A stretch of DNA of 64,000 bases, from contig NC_079478.1 in NCBI RefSeq assembly GCF_026230105.1, positions 22,583,653 to 22,647,652 of the forward strand. The letters are read 5' to 3'. The stretch comes from Diorhabda sublineata (lineage: Eukaryota; Arthropoda; Insecta; Coleoptera; Chrysomelidae). Shown here piece by piece: positions 10,923 through 22,790 of this stretch (its first letter is position 1; each line of letters starts with the position of its first letter). Both the position numbers and the translations under genes were made by a program. The notes beneath the pieces are model-generated. The model was given only the letters and a program-made list of their open reading frames with translations. It made no database searches and was not told the origin of the DNA.

Positions 10923-13900
10923 GTCTAGTGAACCATTTTGCGAAATTGTTCGTAATAATAATATCTATATAAATATTAACTGTAAAAGGTCTTTTAGTTT
11001 TATGTCACCGCATCCATTAAGGATAAGTATCTGAAATAACTGAAACATAGCTTCATTGGAAAATTTTCTTTGACGTATGAATTGAAGATCTGTATCGTAT
11101 TAAGGTTTTTATTCTGCAGTCATGATCACCTTCAGAGGATTCTTCATGAAAATAAGCTTACACTCATCATGTTCTAATGCTGTTTTGCAAACGGATTTTC
11201 TACATTGCATACCAAGGATTTTTCATCTTTTTTTCGGCCAGGTTCAGGACGATTATCAGTTAAATATATCTCTTTCATAATCCTCTTGTGATTTTTTTAG
11301 TAGCCTGCAGATTGTGCATTTGAGATTTGGATGGTAATTATCAAATAAATGAGCTACAAGTTCTTTAGCCATCACTGTATGGTTTGTATAGAATATCCTT
11401 TTAATATTTTTGATTATTTATTATTCTATTCTTCTTCAGTGGATTGAGAATTGTTTAGAAATGAATCCGTAAAAGTTTCTATTTTTTAATGTGATAACTA
11501 ATTGTTGTACTGATCAGACCGAAATCTATATTTTTAAGGAATGTGGACTACCCAACCAATTCATTGTATACTTCGTCTACGTAGTTCGCTGAATTTTTAT
11601 GGAGCTTGAGTTGAAAAATTATAATATCACAGTCGCTAATACGATGTTTACGAATAATAACATTAAGTATCATATTTCATTCAAGACAATTATTTTTCTA
11701 GCAATGATTATGGTAAAACGGAAATAACTTCAGCCCTGGAGAAGTTCAAATGAGAAGAGAGAGAAGCAGAATTTGATTTTTCCACAAAACAACTTTGTAG
11801 GGGACGATTTTAGTTTGGCAAAAACTGCAGCAGTTGTACGAACTACTTAATCTTAAATTGGGATCTGGAAAAAAATCGAACATTATTACCCCACCTCGAC
11901 TCTGAACCTAAGGTTAATGTAATTTAAGTATTCATACTGAGTCCCAAACTTTTCTAAAATAGCTCAAAAATCTTGTTTATATGAGCTAATCTAAAAACAG
12001 ACAAAACAAGAAATTGATCATTTTAAATAGAATTATATGAATCATTGGTGTTTCCAGTATAAAGTTGTCTTGAAACAAACTCTTCATTCAGATACTCCCT
12101 CTCTAATTTAGTAGAATGGGCAAGAGGTTCAGTATACAAAACTAAATCTTGTTAAAAGCAAATAGGCGTGAAGAGTGAGCTGAGGTTTGTTTATGTCCTG
12201 ATTTTAAGTCTTTTTGATAATGATTTCCTACTCACGACTGTACATCATTTAAATTGAAACACTTTATTGCACTTCGACTAAGATCTATTCTAATGAACCA
12301 TGTTATGTAATGTGTTTTACAAACACTTATATGTTTTTTGGAGGTTAAAGATTGAAAGATGAAAATGTATGTTTTCTATTACGGTTAAGTACAGTAAGTG
12401 TTTTCATGCAAAAAACTATTAGAGAAAATGCGCAAGGATTATTGAAAGTTAAACAGGATCCAGATCCGACAGATGAGTCGATAGAAGAGTATGCATATCT
12501 GAATGGTGGCAAAGATGACGTGTAAGGATAGTTTGTATGATATAGACTCACAAGAAAAATTTAATAATCTTGGCTTTGCCAAAAAAATCTTGGTTTGACA
12601 TCTTGGAGAATAATTGTTGAGATTATTAGTAATGTAATAGCCGTACATTAAGAATGGAACGATAGTATCATTTTTTAAAATTTCATCAACATGTATCTTT
12701 AAAAAATTAATTATGAGTTTTGCGCTTGAACACATCTTAACTTTGATAGAAGGACATGGTCGATATCTGCTAGTGCATCAAGTTTCGAGCAACTTCAACT
12801 TCTAGGATCATCTGAAACTGAGTCTGTGTGAGATAGAAAAACCTTTTTTCCATCATATGATCCATCGGATTTCAATCTTGCGACTGATATAACCGATTCT
12901 GCAAAACATTAATGCCAAATTTCCTTGATATTTCTGGATATTCATTATCTTCTTGAGAAAAGTTTTGTAGCCGCCTGTTTAGATAAGGTAGTGGACTAGT
13001 TTAGATAAAGTAGTGGACTAGTTTAGAAAAATCGTGGATACAATATTCTGTCATATTATTCGGAATAAACACAAATGACTACCATGAGTAATGGCCGTCC
13101 AAACAATACCGTGATCATGCCTTCACAACCCAATATAACATCTCTCCATAAGGCGACATACCATTCTACGGCTGTCTATCGTACCTAAAGAAAACCTCGA
13201 CTCACCATTGTATACGAAATCACGCCTTTACGCTTCAAAGTGCTGATGTATTTCTGCAACAGGCCAAACAGTGGTCCGCAGTCGAAATATGAGGTATCCA
13301 TAGCAATAAATATATCTCCATATTTAAATTATTGTTAAAAAATTCACGGTCTTGCTGAGTTTATTGCTTGAAGCAATTTATATTAAGGCTCGGTGGTATA
13401 CACTGAACAAGCATTGGTCTTTTTGGAATATTTCTGTCTACATATGACATGAATTAAGGAATACAAAATAAATAAAAGTGACTCAGAGGGGTATTTGGAA
13501 GTAAAAAAATTAAAAAAGCAAAATTTTGTTAAATTTACCCAATTAAGTGGCACTTAAAGTACAATAGTAGAATTATTCAATAAGTTCTGCGTATTTTACA
13601 TTGTTAAGCTTTAGTCTATCACTCAAAATCAGTTGTGGCGAGAGGGGGAACCTTGTTGGCAAAGTGAATGCTAGAGGGCGTTGTTTCATGTATTTTAAAT
13701 ATTGTTATTTCTCTTGACAAATTTGAATATAAACATAAAAGTTTGAGTAGGTCTCATGAAAGTGAACTAAATTAAAATCAAAATAGAAAAAACCGCATGT
13801 CGATATCTGTTTTCTGTTCTAAGATATCTTAAGGAATTTGGTAAGCGGCGAGAATTGTTCTTCAAACGTCAATTAACAATTGACAATTGAGATAAGTAAC

Positions 13901-15283
13901 TACGAAATTAGGGCACCCTTGGTATTCAAAATGTCGTCCATCTTTTTCTATACATGAAATCAGTCGCCGACGGGTTGATAGGACAGCAGTTCCAATTTCT
14001 GCCATTTAATTCCTTCGTATTGTATTATTTCAATCATATTACCTTTTGCTGTAGGTCTATTAGTGTAAGAGATATTTTTTATTCAGCTCAACAAATGAAA
14101 ATCTGAATAAGTTGGGTTTGGAAATTTGTTTGGCCGAATAAATAAACTTTCACTTTCTATCTACCTATCAGGGTATGTTTGATCTAAAAAATACCGAACA
14201 TATATGGAATAATGTTAAATAAAATTATTAATCAAGTGTAATATTAACTTTCCATTTAGATAAGCGGCAATAAGTTTATTTTTGGATGATTTTTATTCTG
14301 AAGCTGTAATATAATCAAACCCCTGATATGGCTTACGACCATTCTTATTTGCCCATCTGGTACTACAGTTGAAATAATTTCGCGATAGGCGCAAACTACC
14401 TCTGATAATTTTGACGTCTTCAAATTGCTTGCACTCTATCACTCTTAACTTAAGTATAAAAAATCGCATAACTATCAATATATGTATCATTCGGCATTCA
14501 ATTTCTTTAGAAATAAATAGAAAGGGTAGATTTGTTATTGTGCACATAGATAATATGTTAATATAATTATCATAGTCTCTAAATTTGATGTTGCTAGGAG
14601 TATAGTTCACGTTGAAAATGAAATCCGTTAGAATTCGTAAGAATATGTAAATGTTAAGGTTATATGATCATTCATCCAAATATATATTAATATTAATATC
14701 TGGAAATCACGTAGGTAATCGTTTTGTTTCAATCACAAATTTTATCAGGTTAAAGAATTTTACCGCTTCAGTCGTCTGTACGTTCCTCTGTGACTATAAA
14801 CTCCAAGCGTTTCGGTCAAAGAAACTGCATTTAATTTCCGATTTTCGGCTTCTCCTTGATCTACCCTACCATTACTCACACTGGATATATACAACGGTAA
14901 CACGATATAGCGCGTGAAATGAGCCCGAAAGGGAAAAGCTTCATTTCACGCACATCAAAGGAGTTTCTCAAGAGAATATATAAATACGAGCTTCACACAA
15001 GATATTTTAAGAAAGTATTCCTGGTTTCAAGTGTGTTGAATGGATTTCTCGAGAAAATAGCTGGATGTGAACCCTTGAACTTCTTTCATGCAAAAATTTT
15101 GATTATTATAGTACGGAGCCCAAGAGGAGATTAGGTTATTTTGATAAATAGAGCAGATATAAGATGGTACGCTTTCTGTTGAGCTTGAGCTTGAGTTTTA
15201 CACTATATTAAGGCACGAAAAATTGTTTGTCTAAGGAACCCCATCAACTTAGTTGGAAAAATTTTATTCAATTAATAGACGGG
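10923..15283. other. no recognisable gene
   Basis: Long AT-rich stretch. A minus frame at 12439-12735 and plus frames at 14651-15134 show no family features. A short hairpin with GCGTGAAATGA-type arms lies at about 14908-14953. A patch near 13060-13320 has a mixed base composition but could not be assigned. Confidence 0.35.
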
Positions 15284-16313
15284 GAGCTGGTTACAAAAAA
15301 CAGGGTCGATAAGGTGCGCGCCATTTCAGCTTGTAAACTGGCGGCTCCCACTTAATACATCACCGAACGCCACTTCTTAAGGTCAGCACAGGTCGGATAT
15401 GAAAATGCCAGCCGGTTTTCCCGAACGAAAAAATTGGCTGAAAAAACTCATAACGGGCGCGCGTGAAACCTTTTGTAACGTGCGGTTTAAGCCTCAAATA
15501 AGAGCGGTGTAATAGCGCAAGAAGTTTTGCAGGCCGGAAAACCCTCGTAAGAAGTGATCGAAAGTGTCGGAAAACTCATCTGAAAAACATCATAACGTGC
15601 GCGCGCGAAACTTTTTTATTAGGTCTCAACTAAGAGCGGTGTGATAGCGCAAGAAGTGTTGCGGGCCGGAAAACCCCCGAAAAAAATTGAAGAAAATCGG
15701 CGTATATTGAAATGAAAATTTTTCGTATGCGGCTTAAAGGAAAATTATTTTTGATGTCTCCATTCAAAATACCTATTTGAGCTACCCGAAATTAAAAAAA
15801 AAATCATCAAGATACGATGAAAACTCGCTGAAATATAATCATTTTTTATCGCGCGCGTGATTTTATAGCGCTAACTCATTTTCCATCTACTCGAGCCGCC
15901 GCCAACAACGCAAAAACGGGCTTCTAATTTTTTTTTAATTCATTTACTGCGCCAATTATCAAGTGATTTTGATCAAATTTTTTTTAAAACTTCTGGGAAT
16001 GGTTATACTTTTTGATAAAGTTGCTCAGTATTGAGTAACGGCTCGTGATGCCCCAAGAAACTTTGAGAAACGTTGAGGCAAGATGATAATCTCGGCGCTC
16101 GCCTCTATCATTGCAAAAATGCGTTAAAGTATATACTTATCGAACGCGCGCAATTTCATTTTTAATTTATTATGATACTTTTTAGATGCAATATTATAAT
16201 AAAAGGAATAGAATTGAGCTGTATGATCAATAAATAAAATTAAGTAAAATTTATTAACATCAGAAACGTAAATAATATAGATTGAACATCCAAGGTTGGT
16301 CATAATTTTTCCT

Positions 16314-16426
16314 TCACTCATCCCAATCATCCCTCTCGTTCTCCAGGTCATCATCGCTGTCATCAGTATCGCTCTCGGCACGCAATGGACTATTTTCATC
16401 TACCTCCTCTTCTTCAGGTGTTTCAT
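16314..16426 (-). CDS. putative terminal exon, acidic C-terminal tail
   Basis: The acceptor TTTTATTTTCTAG precedes 16426 on the minus strand. The first two bases complete an Asp codon with the last base of the exon at 16500-16576, giving an uninterrupted frame. The 36-residue tail is very acidic (DETPEEEEVDEN, then SDTDDSDDDLENERDDWDE) and ends at TGA 16314-16316. An AATAAA-type signal follows at about 16250 on the same strand. Two compatible splice sites, an open frame, a stop and a poly(A) signal inside a transposon argue for a real gene 3' end. Function is unknown. Confidence 0.5.
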
Positions 16427-16499
16427 CTAGAAAATAAAAATAATTTGATTCATGGGAAATTCTACTAATCGATAAATTAAAAAAAATTAAATCGCGCAC

Positions 16500-16576
16500 C
16501 ATCACTTTCTGCGATTTCTTCTATTATCACATCTTTGATAGTAGGTGGCCACTGATCGCCATCAAACCCCAAAAAC
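16500..16576 (-). CDS. putative internal exon of an unidentified acidic protein
   Basis: The minus strand has an acceptor TTTTTTATTAG directly before 16576 and a donor GTGCGC after 16500. The exon is 77 bp and reads, after one carried base, FLGFDGDQWPPTIKDVI and then an acidic end. It ends in phase 1, which matches the exon at 16314-16426. The acceptor lies within the element's own subterminal repeat: the same 20-plus bases, including CTTTTTTATTAGGT, occur in the left arm near 15612. The protein family is not recognised. It may be the C-terminus of the autonomous parent's transposase or a captured host gene. Confidence 0.45.
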
Positions 16577-17341
16577 CTAATAAAAAAGTTTCGCGCGCGC
16601 ACGTTATGAGTTTTCCGACACTTTCGATCACTTCTTACGAGGGTTTTCCGGCCTGCAAAACTTCTTGCACTATTACACCGTTCTTATTTGAGGCTTAAAC
16701 CGCACGTTACAAAAGGTTTCGCGCGCGCACGTTATGAGGTTTTTCAGATGAGTTTTCCGACACTTTCAATCACGTCTTACGAGGGTTTTCCGGCCTGCAA
16801 AACTTCTTGCGCTATTACACCGCTCTTATTTGAGGTTTGAACCCCACGTTACTAAAGGTTTCACGCGCGCCCGTTATGAGGTTTTTCAGCCAATTTTTTC
16901 GTTCGGGAAAACCACCTGGCATTTTCATATCCGACCTGTGCTGATCTTAAGAAGTGGCGTTCAGTGATGTATTAAGTGGGAGCCGCCAGTTTAGAAGCTG
17001 AAATGGCGCGCACCTTATCGACCCTGTTTTTTATAGCCAGCTCTGGGACTATAATTACATTTAAGCAGATTGGAAATAGCGTGTATTCCCCACTCCTGAT
17101 TTCCAGTTCTCCATTCTTTTCTCTTTATCTCTGACGACTCTTTCACAGTCGTAGATTCTAACGATATAATGAAGTTTATTCTGATTTAATTGTGCTTTGA
17201 GAACTTCCAAACAATTTCTCGCATTTTATCCATCACATTTGGTGTGATGTAAGACTTCGTGAAACAAAAAATTTTTTCTAACCACGAAATTAAGGAAACT
17301 CTTCAAATAATTTTGAATGAAATATACAAAAAAATTGATAA

Positions 17342-18290
17342 TTGTGCTATAGGAGCTTCCATTTCAAGTGTTTGGTAGAATTAGTACCAAAGAATCACAT
17401 TGAAAACATAAATAGAAAATTCAATTCTTATCATAAAAAATTTCTATTCACAATCGAAATCGAACAAAATAATAAAATCAATTTTCTTAATATCACATCA
17501 TATAAAATTAAAAATAACATAAGAACAGAATGGCGTACGAAACCAACTTGGTCCTCAAGATATTTAAACTTCAATTCGTGTCATCCTATGTCACAAAAAA
17601 GATCAGTGATAATAAGTTTGGCTGATAGATCTATCCAACTATCAGATCCTGAATTTAGATGCTTAGCCATTCAAAAAGCAAAAACTAATTATCCGGAAAA
17701 AGTGATAAACAACATAATTAGGAAAAGGATAAACAGATACTACAATCAATTGAAAAGCAAAAAAAAACGAAGCATCTGAACATTTTTTCGTTAGCATAAT
17801 ACATTATCCAAATATTTCACTAAATTAAAATCTAAGCACCATAAAACAATAGAAGTAATATTATATATAAAGTGTCTTGCACTAATTGTGACGCTGTCTA
17901 CTTAGGGCAGACATCTCAGCATTTAGAAAATAGACTAAAAGGTCATAAAAACGATAGAAAAATAAAACTCCATTAAGGAACCAGGAAAAATTGGAAAAAA
18001 AGATTCAAAAATCCTTGAAACGGAATCTATAACACGAAAAATAAAATTTTTAGAAATGGTGCACATTCCTAAGAAATAAAAAGCTATAAATGATAAAAAA
18101 GATCTAAATAATTTAATAAAATTTATAGCTCTATTTTGTAAATTCTTATGAAACTACAAATAATTTTATGCTAAAAGTTCTATTTTGATTTTATTTTGAC
18201 GTTCATAGAGACCTAAATAGAAGTCGAAACGTCAAATTTTATCTTCCAAAAATTATAAAAAAAAACTAATTTTAAAACAGAAGAGACCTA
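17342..18290 (+). mobile_element. Penelope-like element, 3' part with GIY-YIG motif
   Basis: Open frame 17342-17779 matches the region after the RT core of Penelope-like elements: KFLFTIEIEQNNKINFLNI, then W-x-x-K-P-T-W-S-S-R-Y-L-N-F-N-S, then NYPEKVINNIIRKRI. After a frame break, 17863-17976 reads SCTNCDAVYLGQTSQHLENR and then LKGHKND, the signature of the C-terminal GIY-YIG endonuclease (C-x2-C, Y-x-G-Q-T, R-x3-H). Near 18200-18240 the sequence GTCGAAACGTCAAATTTTAT resembles Penelope 3' ends. The RT catalytic core is absent. It ends next to the (TA)n array at 18312. The element is 5'-truncated and broken by stops. Confidence 0.75.
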
Positions 18291-18309
18291 AAATTAATAA
18301 CATTTAGAA

Positions 18310-18311
<2 letters not shown>

Positions 18312-18369
<58 letters not shown>
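18312..18369. repeat. (TA)n microsatellite
   Basis: Uninterrupted TA dinucleotide array of about 58 bp between a Penelope-like element and an RTE-type LINE fragment. Confidence 0.95.
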
Positions 18370-18375
<6 letters not shown>

Positions 18376-18377
18376 GC

Positions 18378-19310
18378 GTGCGTGAAGAATTTCATGTCAA
18401 TAGAGGACTCCGACAAGGTAACCCGCTCCCCACTGTATTATTTAATATGGTTTTAGAAGTAGTTATCCAAAATTCTAAATTAAAAAACGATGGGACAATC
18501 TTCAATAGCGAATGCCAATGTCTAGTTTACGCAGATGACGTAGCGTTGATAACAAAATCCAAGAAACACTTAAACGCAGTAATAAAATTGGAAGAGGAAG
18601 CCAAAAATTTTGGACTAGAAATAAATCGAGAGAAGACAAAATATGTGATAATGGCAGATAAACCGAGAGAAACAGAAAATTACTTGTCCTTTAGGACAAA
18701 CAGACACAAAGGAATACAAAAATTCGGAACTATCACAGATGAAGTCAGAATACGTGTCAAAAAAAAACAAAAATAAGAATGTTTAAAACGGTAGTAAGAC
18801 CCACCGCAACATATGCATGTGAGACATTAATTAAATTAAATATTAAAAAAGGCAGATAGAGCTATGTTGGAAAGATGAGAGGGGAAGATACTAAGAGGAA
18901 TTTACGGAGAAGTACACACAGAAAAGTGCTGGAGGAGAAGAAATAATAAAGAATTGGAGGAACTTTATGGAGAAGCCACAATAAGCTCGTTTATCAAGGG
19001 TCAGAGAGTGAGATGCTTGGGACATGTTGGGAGACTACATAGAAAACGTATGCCAAAATTAGTACTGCAAAGAAAACCAATAGGGAAAAAGAGGAAGGGG
19101 CCACCAAGGAAGAGATTGTATGACTGTGTAATGGAAGACCTAAAAAATAATGTTCAGAATTGGAGAGGAAAAGCTGTGAACAGGAAGGAATAGAGAAATA
19201 TTGTGTGGAAAATGGAAAATAGAGGACTTTGATATATAATATATAAAACTATGTAATATTGCCATTCTTGCCGTAGGCTTATATGGCCTGTAGAGCATGA
19301 TAATGAAAAA
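18378..19310 (+). mobile_element. RTE-type non-LTR retrotransposon, 3' half
   Basis: The first frame (18378-18776) starts inside the RT palm: GLRQGNPLPTVLFNMVLE, then GTIFNSECQCLVYADDVALI with the catalytic YADD at 18528-18539, then NREKTKYVIM. A second piece around 18780-19193 holds the C-terminal region: VVRPTATYACET, then ELYGEATISSFIKGQRVR, GHVGRLHRKRMPK and a basic GKKRKGPPRKR end. This layout is that of RTE-clade LINEs. A 3' end like GGCCTGTAGAGCATGATAAT near 19278 fits the same family. Stops and a shift separate the two parts. It is 5'-truncated at the (TA)n array. Confidence 0.8.
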
Positions 19311-19830
19311 AATAATTTCTTAATGTTAATTTTTGTAATGAATCTGAAAACAATATTTTCAAAACAATTAAAGATAGGTACAGGATGTGTAGGATTTTCT
19401 AAAAATAAAAAAAAACAATAGACAGGTTAACATTTGTAATCAGAGAGTTGTTATTGTCACCGGTAATATTCTATATACCTAAATGCCATGATTTCGGAGT
19501 TAAAGCTGAATTTACAGTATCTCCACCTAAGTGAAATATTTTATATTTAGATGGCTCCGATTGAATAAACTCGTTTAATTTGAAAATTCCTCAATAATTT
19601 ATGTGTTAATACAAATTTCGTAACAAGGTCAAGTGTTTAGTAGGTTAGTAAAAACTTTAACGAAACATGTGCAGTAAAATATTTATCCAAATCATGGCGT
19701 AGAAATACTAAAACAACTGATGACAAATCTTCAAATGTTTGTGTCATGTAGACGTAGATCTACATTTGTGAAGTAGAAAAATTACGAATTTCAAAAAACA
19801 GTAGATGCAATTACAGCAGATGCTCAAAAT
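19311..19830. other. no recognisable gene
   Basis: AT-rich linker between the LINE 3' end and the transposase remnant on the opposite strand. Nothing identified. Confidence 0.35.
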
Positions 19831-20165
19831 GATGTCAATTCACTTCAATACAACAAGCCATGAGATTTCTAAAACTTTGCATTACATTTTGCAACATCCC
19901 TGACTGCTCAACTCTACTTATCCCGTCTTTTAATTATAATGACAGATTTTGGTTTAAAAATAATGTTTTTTAAGTAACCCCACAGAAAATAGTCTAAAAG
20001 ATTCATGGTGAGCTGATCGCGGGGGCCATTCGATAAAACCACGCCTTCCAATCCATCTTCTGGGAAACACATTATTTAGGTTTTGCCTCACCACACACGC
20101 ATAGTGAGGTGGGGCACTATTGTAGCCAAATATTGTCGTTCGGGATATTGATATTATATGAAAAT
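19831..20165 (-). mobile_element. mariner/IS630-like transposase C-terminal remnant
   Basis: Minus-strand reading from about 20150 gives YNSAPPHYACVVRQNLN, then FPRRWIGRRGFIEWPPRS, then FLWGYLK-type sequence, and near 19850 CIEVN-x-HHFEHLL. These are the QDGAPPHY block, the W-I-G-R-R-G-x-I-E-W-P-x-R-S-P-D block and the C-terminal HxxHLL of a common insect DDE transposase related to mariner/IS630. The second catalytic Asp block is shifted and the last acidic block is damaged. No N-terminal HTH was identified upstream. Confidence 0.65.
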
Positions 20166-22665
20166 TTCTGATAATGAAGTTTTTCTTAAGTGTAATTGAA
20201 AATACTTGCTTGCATTTGGAAATATCCGAGGTAACTTAGGTATAATACTAGTATACATACATTCAGTTTTTTTGGATATCGGGTGTGGGATTCAAGTATC
20301 TACAATTATGCCGATTTAAGTTTCTATTAATCAAAAAATCGCAAAACATATCATTACTTTGAAATCTTGGATCGTTTTGATTGTGACATTTTTTCATCAT
20401 TCACGTCCATCAAAATCGCCATCTGACAACTCTTGAACCAACGTTACTTTGTATAGATGGAATTTATTTATACGTAAAATTTTCATTACGGATGTTTGCA
20501 AAACATCAGTACCAAGTAGTACTCAAATGTGGATCGTGGAGACACACTAACTATATGAGAAAATTTAATTAATTTATGCATCGTAATAGATTTTGTAACA
20601 GTCCTTTATTTAACTTATGTATCTTATGATTGTTTTTGTGTGCCAATGACCAGCAATGTCGGCGCATGTTAAACTGAAATAAAAAAAAATCGTACTTTTC
20701 CAGATAAACGGTCCTTTGTGGCTTCCAATACATTTCAACAATAATAATTTATTGAAACGTCAAATTTGTTATTGTAGCAGTCATAACCATCTAAATGTAT
20801 TATTTTAAATTTGGCGGGGATAATCTAAATGTAGCTACAACTCCAAAATTATGGCACTTAGGTTAGGTTAGGTGGGGAACATTAGATAAAAAGTATTTCA
20901 AAAAGCGAAAAATATACAGGTCGAAACAAAAATTTTGAAAAATCGTACAATCTGTTTCCAAGGTAATTGAGACGTTTCATACATAAAACTCACTCTTTAT
21001 ATCTCAAATTGATGCTGAGTTACAATATGTCGTGTTTTAGCGATTACGTTGTCTATTTTGATTTGCTCCATATAATTATCATGATAAAAATTTTATTTTT
21101 GTGGATAAAATTGTTTAGCCTTTCCTTTGTAACAAATTCCAATTAAGCTTTAAAACGTAAGTGTATGTAATAAAATATATTTTTTCCGAACCAATGAGCG
21201 ACAGTTGCCGGAATGTTGTATCTGATTAAAATTAATGTAGCGAGAACTTTCATAATTACAGACGATTTATGCCGACGATCTAACGATGTGGAAGCATCAA
21301 ACTGGCAGAAATGATCGTTTATCTCTTTGTTGTCAATTGTTTTACCATTCAAAAACAAAGAAGCTTCTCCCTAAGCTAACTCATTTATGCCAACGTAACT
21401 TTAATAAAAATTTATGGTTTATACGTATTAGTTCTTTAACTACTACAGCGGACTGCCTAGCAGCTTTAGAAGTTGGATAGACTCAAATTCTTTCACTTTG
21501 TTTCTAAATTTGGTTCAAAGTTCAACGTGAATGTTGATAAAACACTTGAGTTTATTATGTGAATATTGTCTCACAATAAATCAAATCGGCTACTCAAGAT
21601 TAAAGGAAGCAAGTTGTTATTTCAGAATACTTTTTGTAAAGAGGAAAACTACGCAAAAAGTGAATTGAGAAAACGATTAACAGTAGAAAACTAGGAAAAT
21701 TAGGCGACTATGAAATTCTATCAGAACCTATGGAATATCAGCTGAAGGGTGAACGAGAAAGTTACTAGACATGGACAAGATATTTAATATACTTCTATAC
21801 GCTTGGTATGTGTGTGAGCTATTCGAAACATCGGATTTATTTGATCGTACAGTTATTAAGGACCGATAATACAATAATTTCATAGGTAGTTCTTTGTACT
21901 AACTAGCAAGTGATCTGCTTAGATATGCTTGATTTCATAATCGAAAAAAAAACAAAGTATTGCCAGCTTAAGAACTTCTTATTTCCAAATAAATAAGGGT
22001 AGAAGATTTTGTGAATATAGGAATATCATCAAATATTTACATCTTTGAACATCAAGTACCCCACGATTTTTCATATTCAAATCATATCTTTTATCAATAA
22101 TTGATTTTTGTTTACAATTTTTAGTTCGGATTTTTATTGAGGCTTATTTTTTTTATATTAATTGTATTATAAACTAATATAAAATGATTTCTTCGCTATT
22201 AATTATAATCATCATTAATATTAATTGAATTGAAATGTCTGTAATCGTTCGTTGTTGATATTTATACTTAATACCCTGTTACCCACTACACCAGCACTCA
22301 CGATTATACTGTCTGATGCGTGTTTCGATAATCAAGTTATCGTCTTCAGAGACTAAAGGGGTAAACAGCTCACTTTCAAACTCTGAATGATAGTGTAGTG
22401 ATAACAGTGTGTTGAGTACAATTTATATTCAAACATTTTTGTAGTTCCAACTTCTAGATCCCCTTCATTAAATTAAATAAATATACTACTCTATTACATC
22501 GGGCCGTCTAGATTATTGTATATCATAAACATATGTCTTTTCTCCGTTGAGTAACGTAAGCCATTCACGCACACTCCCAGAATTCATTACGAATTTATAA
22601 TAAACAAAGTACTTCGATCAAACAATCAGCACCAGCAGAAACGTATTACTTAATATCCGTGTAGT
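20166..22665. other. no recognisable gene
   Basis: AT-rich. It includes a TTAGGTTAGGTTAGG tract at about 20858. Minus and plus frames around 21143-21480 overlap each other and match no known domain. Confidence 0.35.
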
Positions 22666-22669
22666 TAGG

Positions 22670-22790
22670 GTGGGAGATAAAGAAAGACAGAGAAAGAGAT
22701 AAAAATAGAGAGGGAGAGAAAGAGAGAGGAAGAGAGAGAGAAAGAGGGAGAAAGAGAGAGTGAGAAAGAGAGACGGGCAGAGAGTGATGG
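22670..22790. repeat. polypurine (GA-rich) tract
   Basis: About 120 bases made almost wholly of A and G on the plus strand, mainly GAGA and GAAAGAGA units, broken by very few pyrimidines. The serine/leucine-rich minus-strand frame over it is an artefact of the composition. Confidence 0.9.

Larger units (their letters stand above)
15284..17043. mobile_element. long-TIR (foldback-like) DNA element carrying a gene tail
   Basis: The ends are inverted repeats of each other: GAGCTGGTTACAAAAAACAG at 15284 against GAGCTGGCTATAAAAAACAG read inward from 17043. The arms stay alignable for some 350 bp with few mismatches. Inside each arm is a unit of roughly 128-142 bp, marked by GCGCGCGCACGTTATGAG. It is repeated in the right arm (near 16601, 16729 and 16871 in one orientation) and in the left arm (near 15450 and 15590 in the other). 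The middle holds AT-rich DNA plus two apparent coding exons on the minus strand. A target-site duplication is not clear. No transposase core is present, so it is probably a non-autonomous member of an unassigned DNA transposon family. Confidence 0.8.

Noticed and set aside
13060..13320. Possible transposase fragment on the minus strand
   Set aside because: Some phrases look protein-like, but no family motif could be confirmed in any frame.
14908..14953. Short hairpin with GCGTGAAATGA arms as a possible terminator or small RNA
   Set aside because: Arms of only about 12 bp with no other support; expected by chance in 64 kb.
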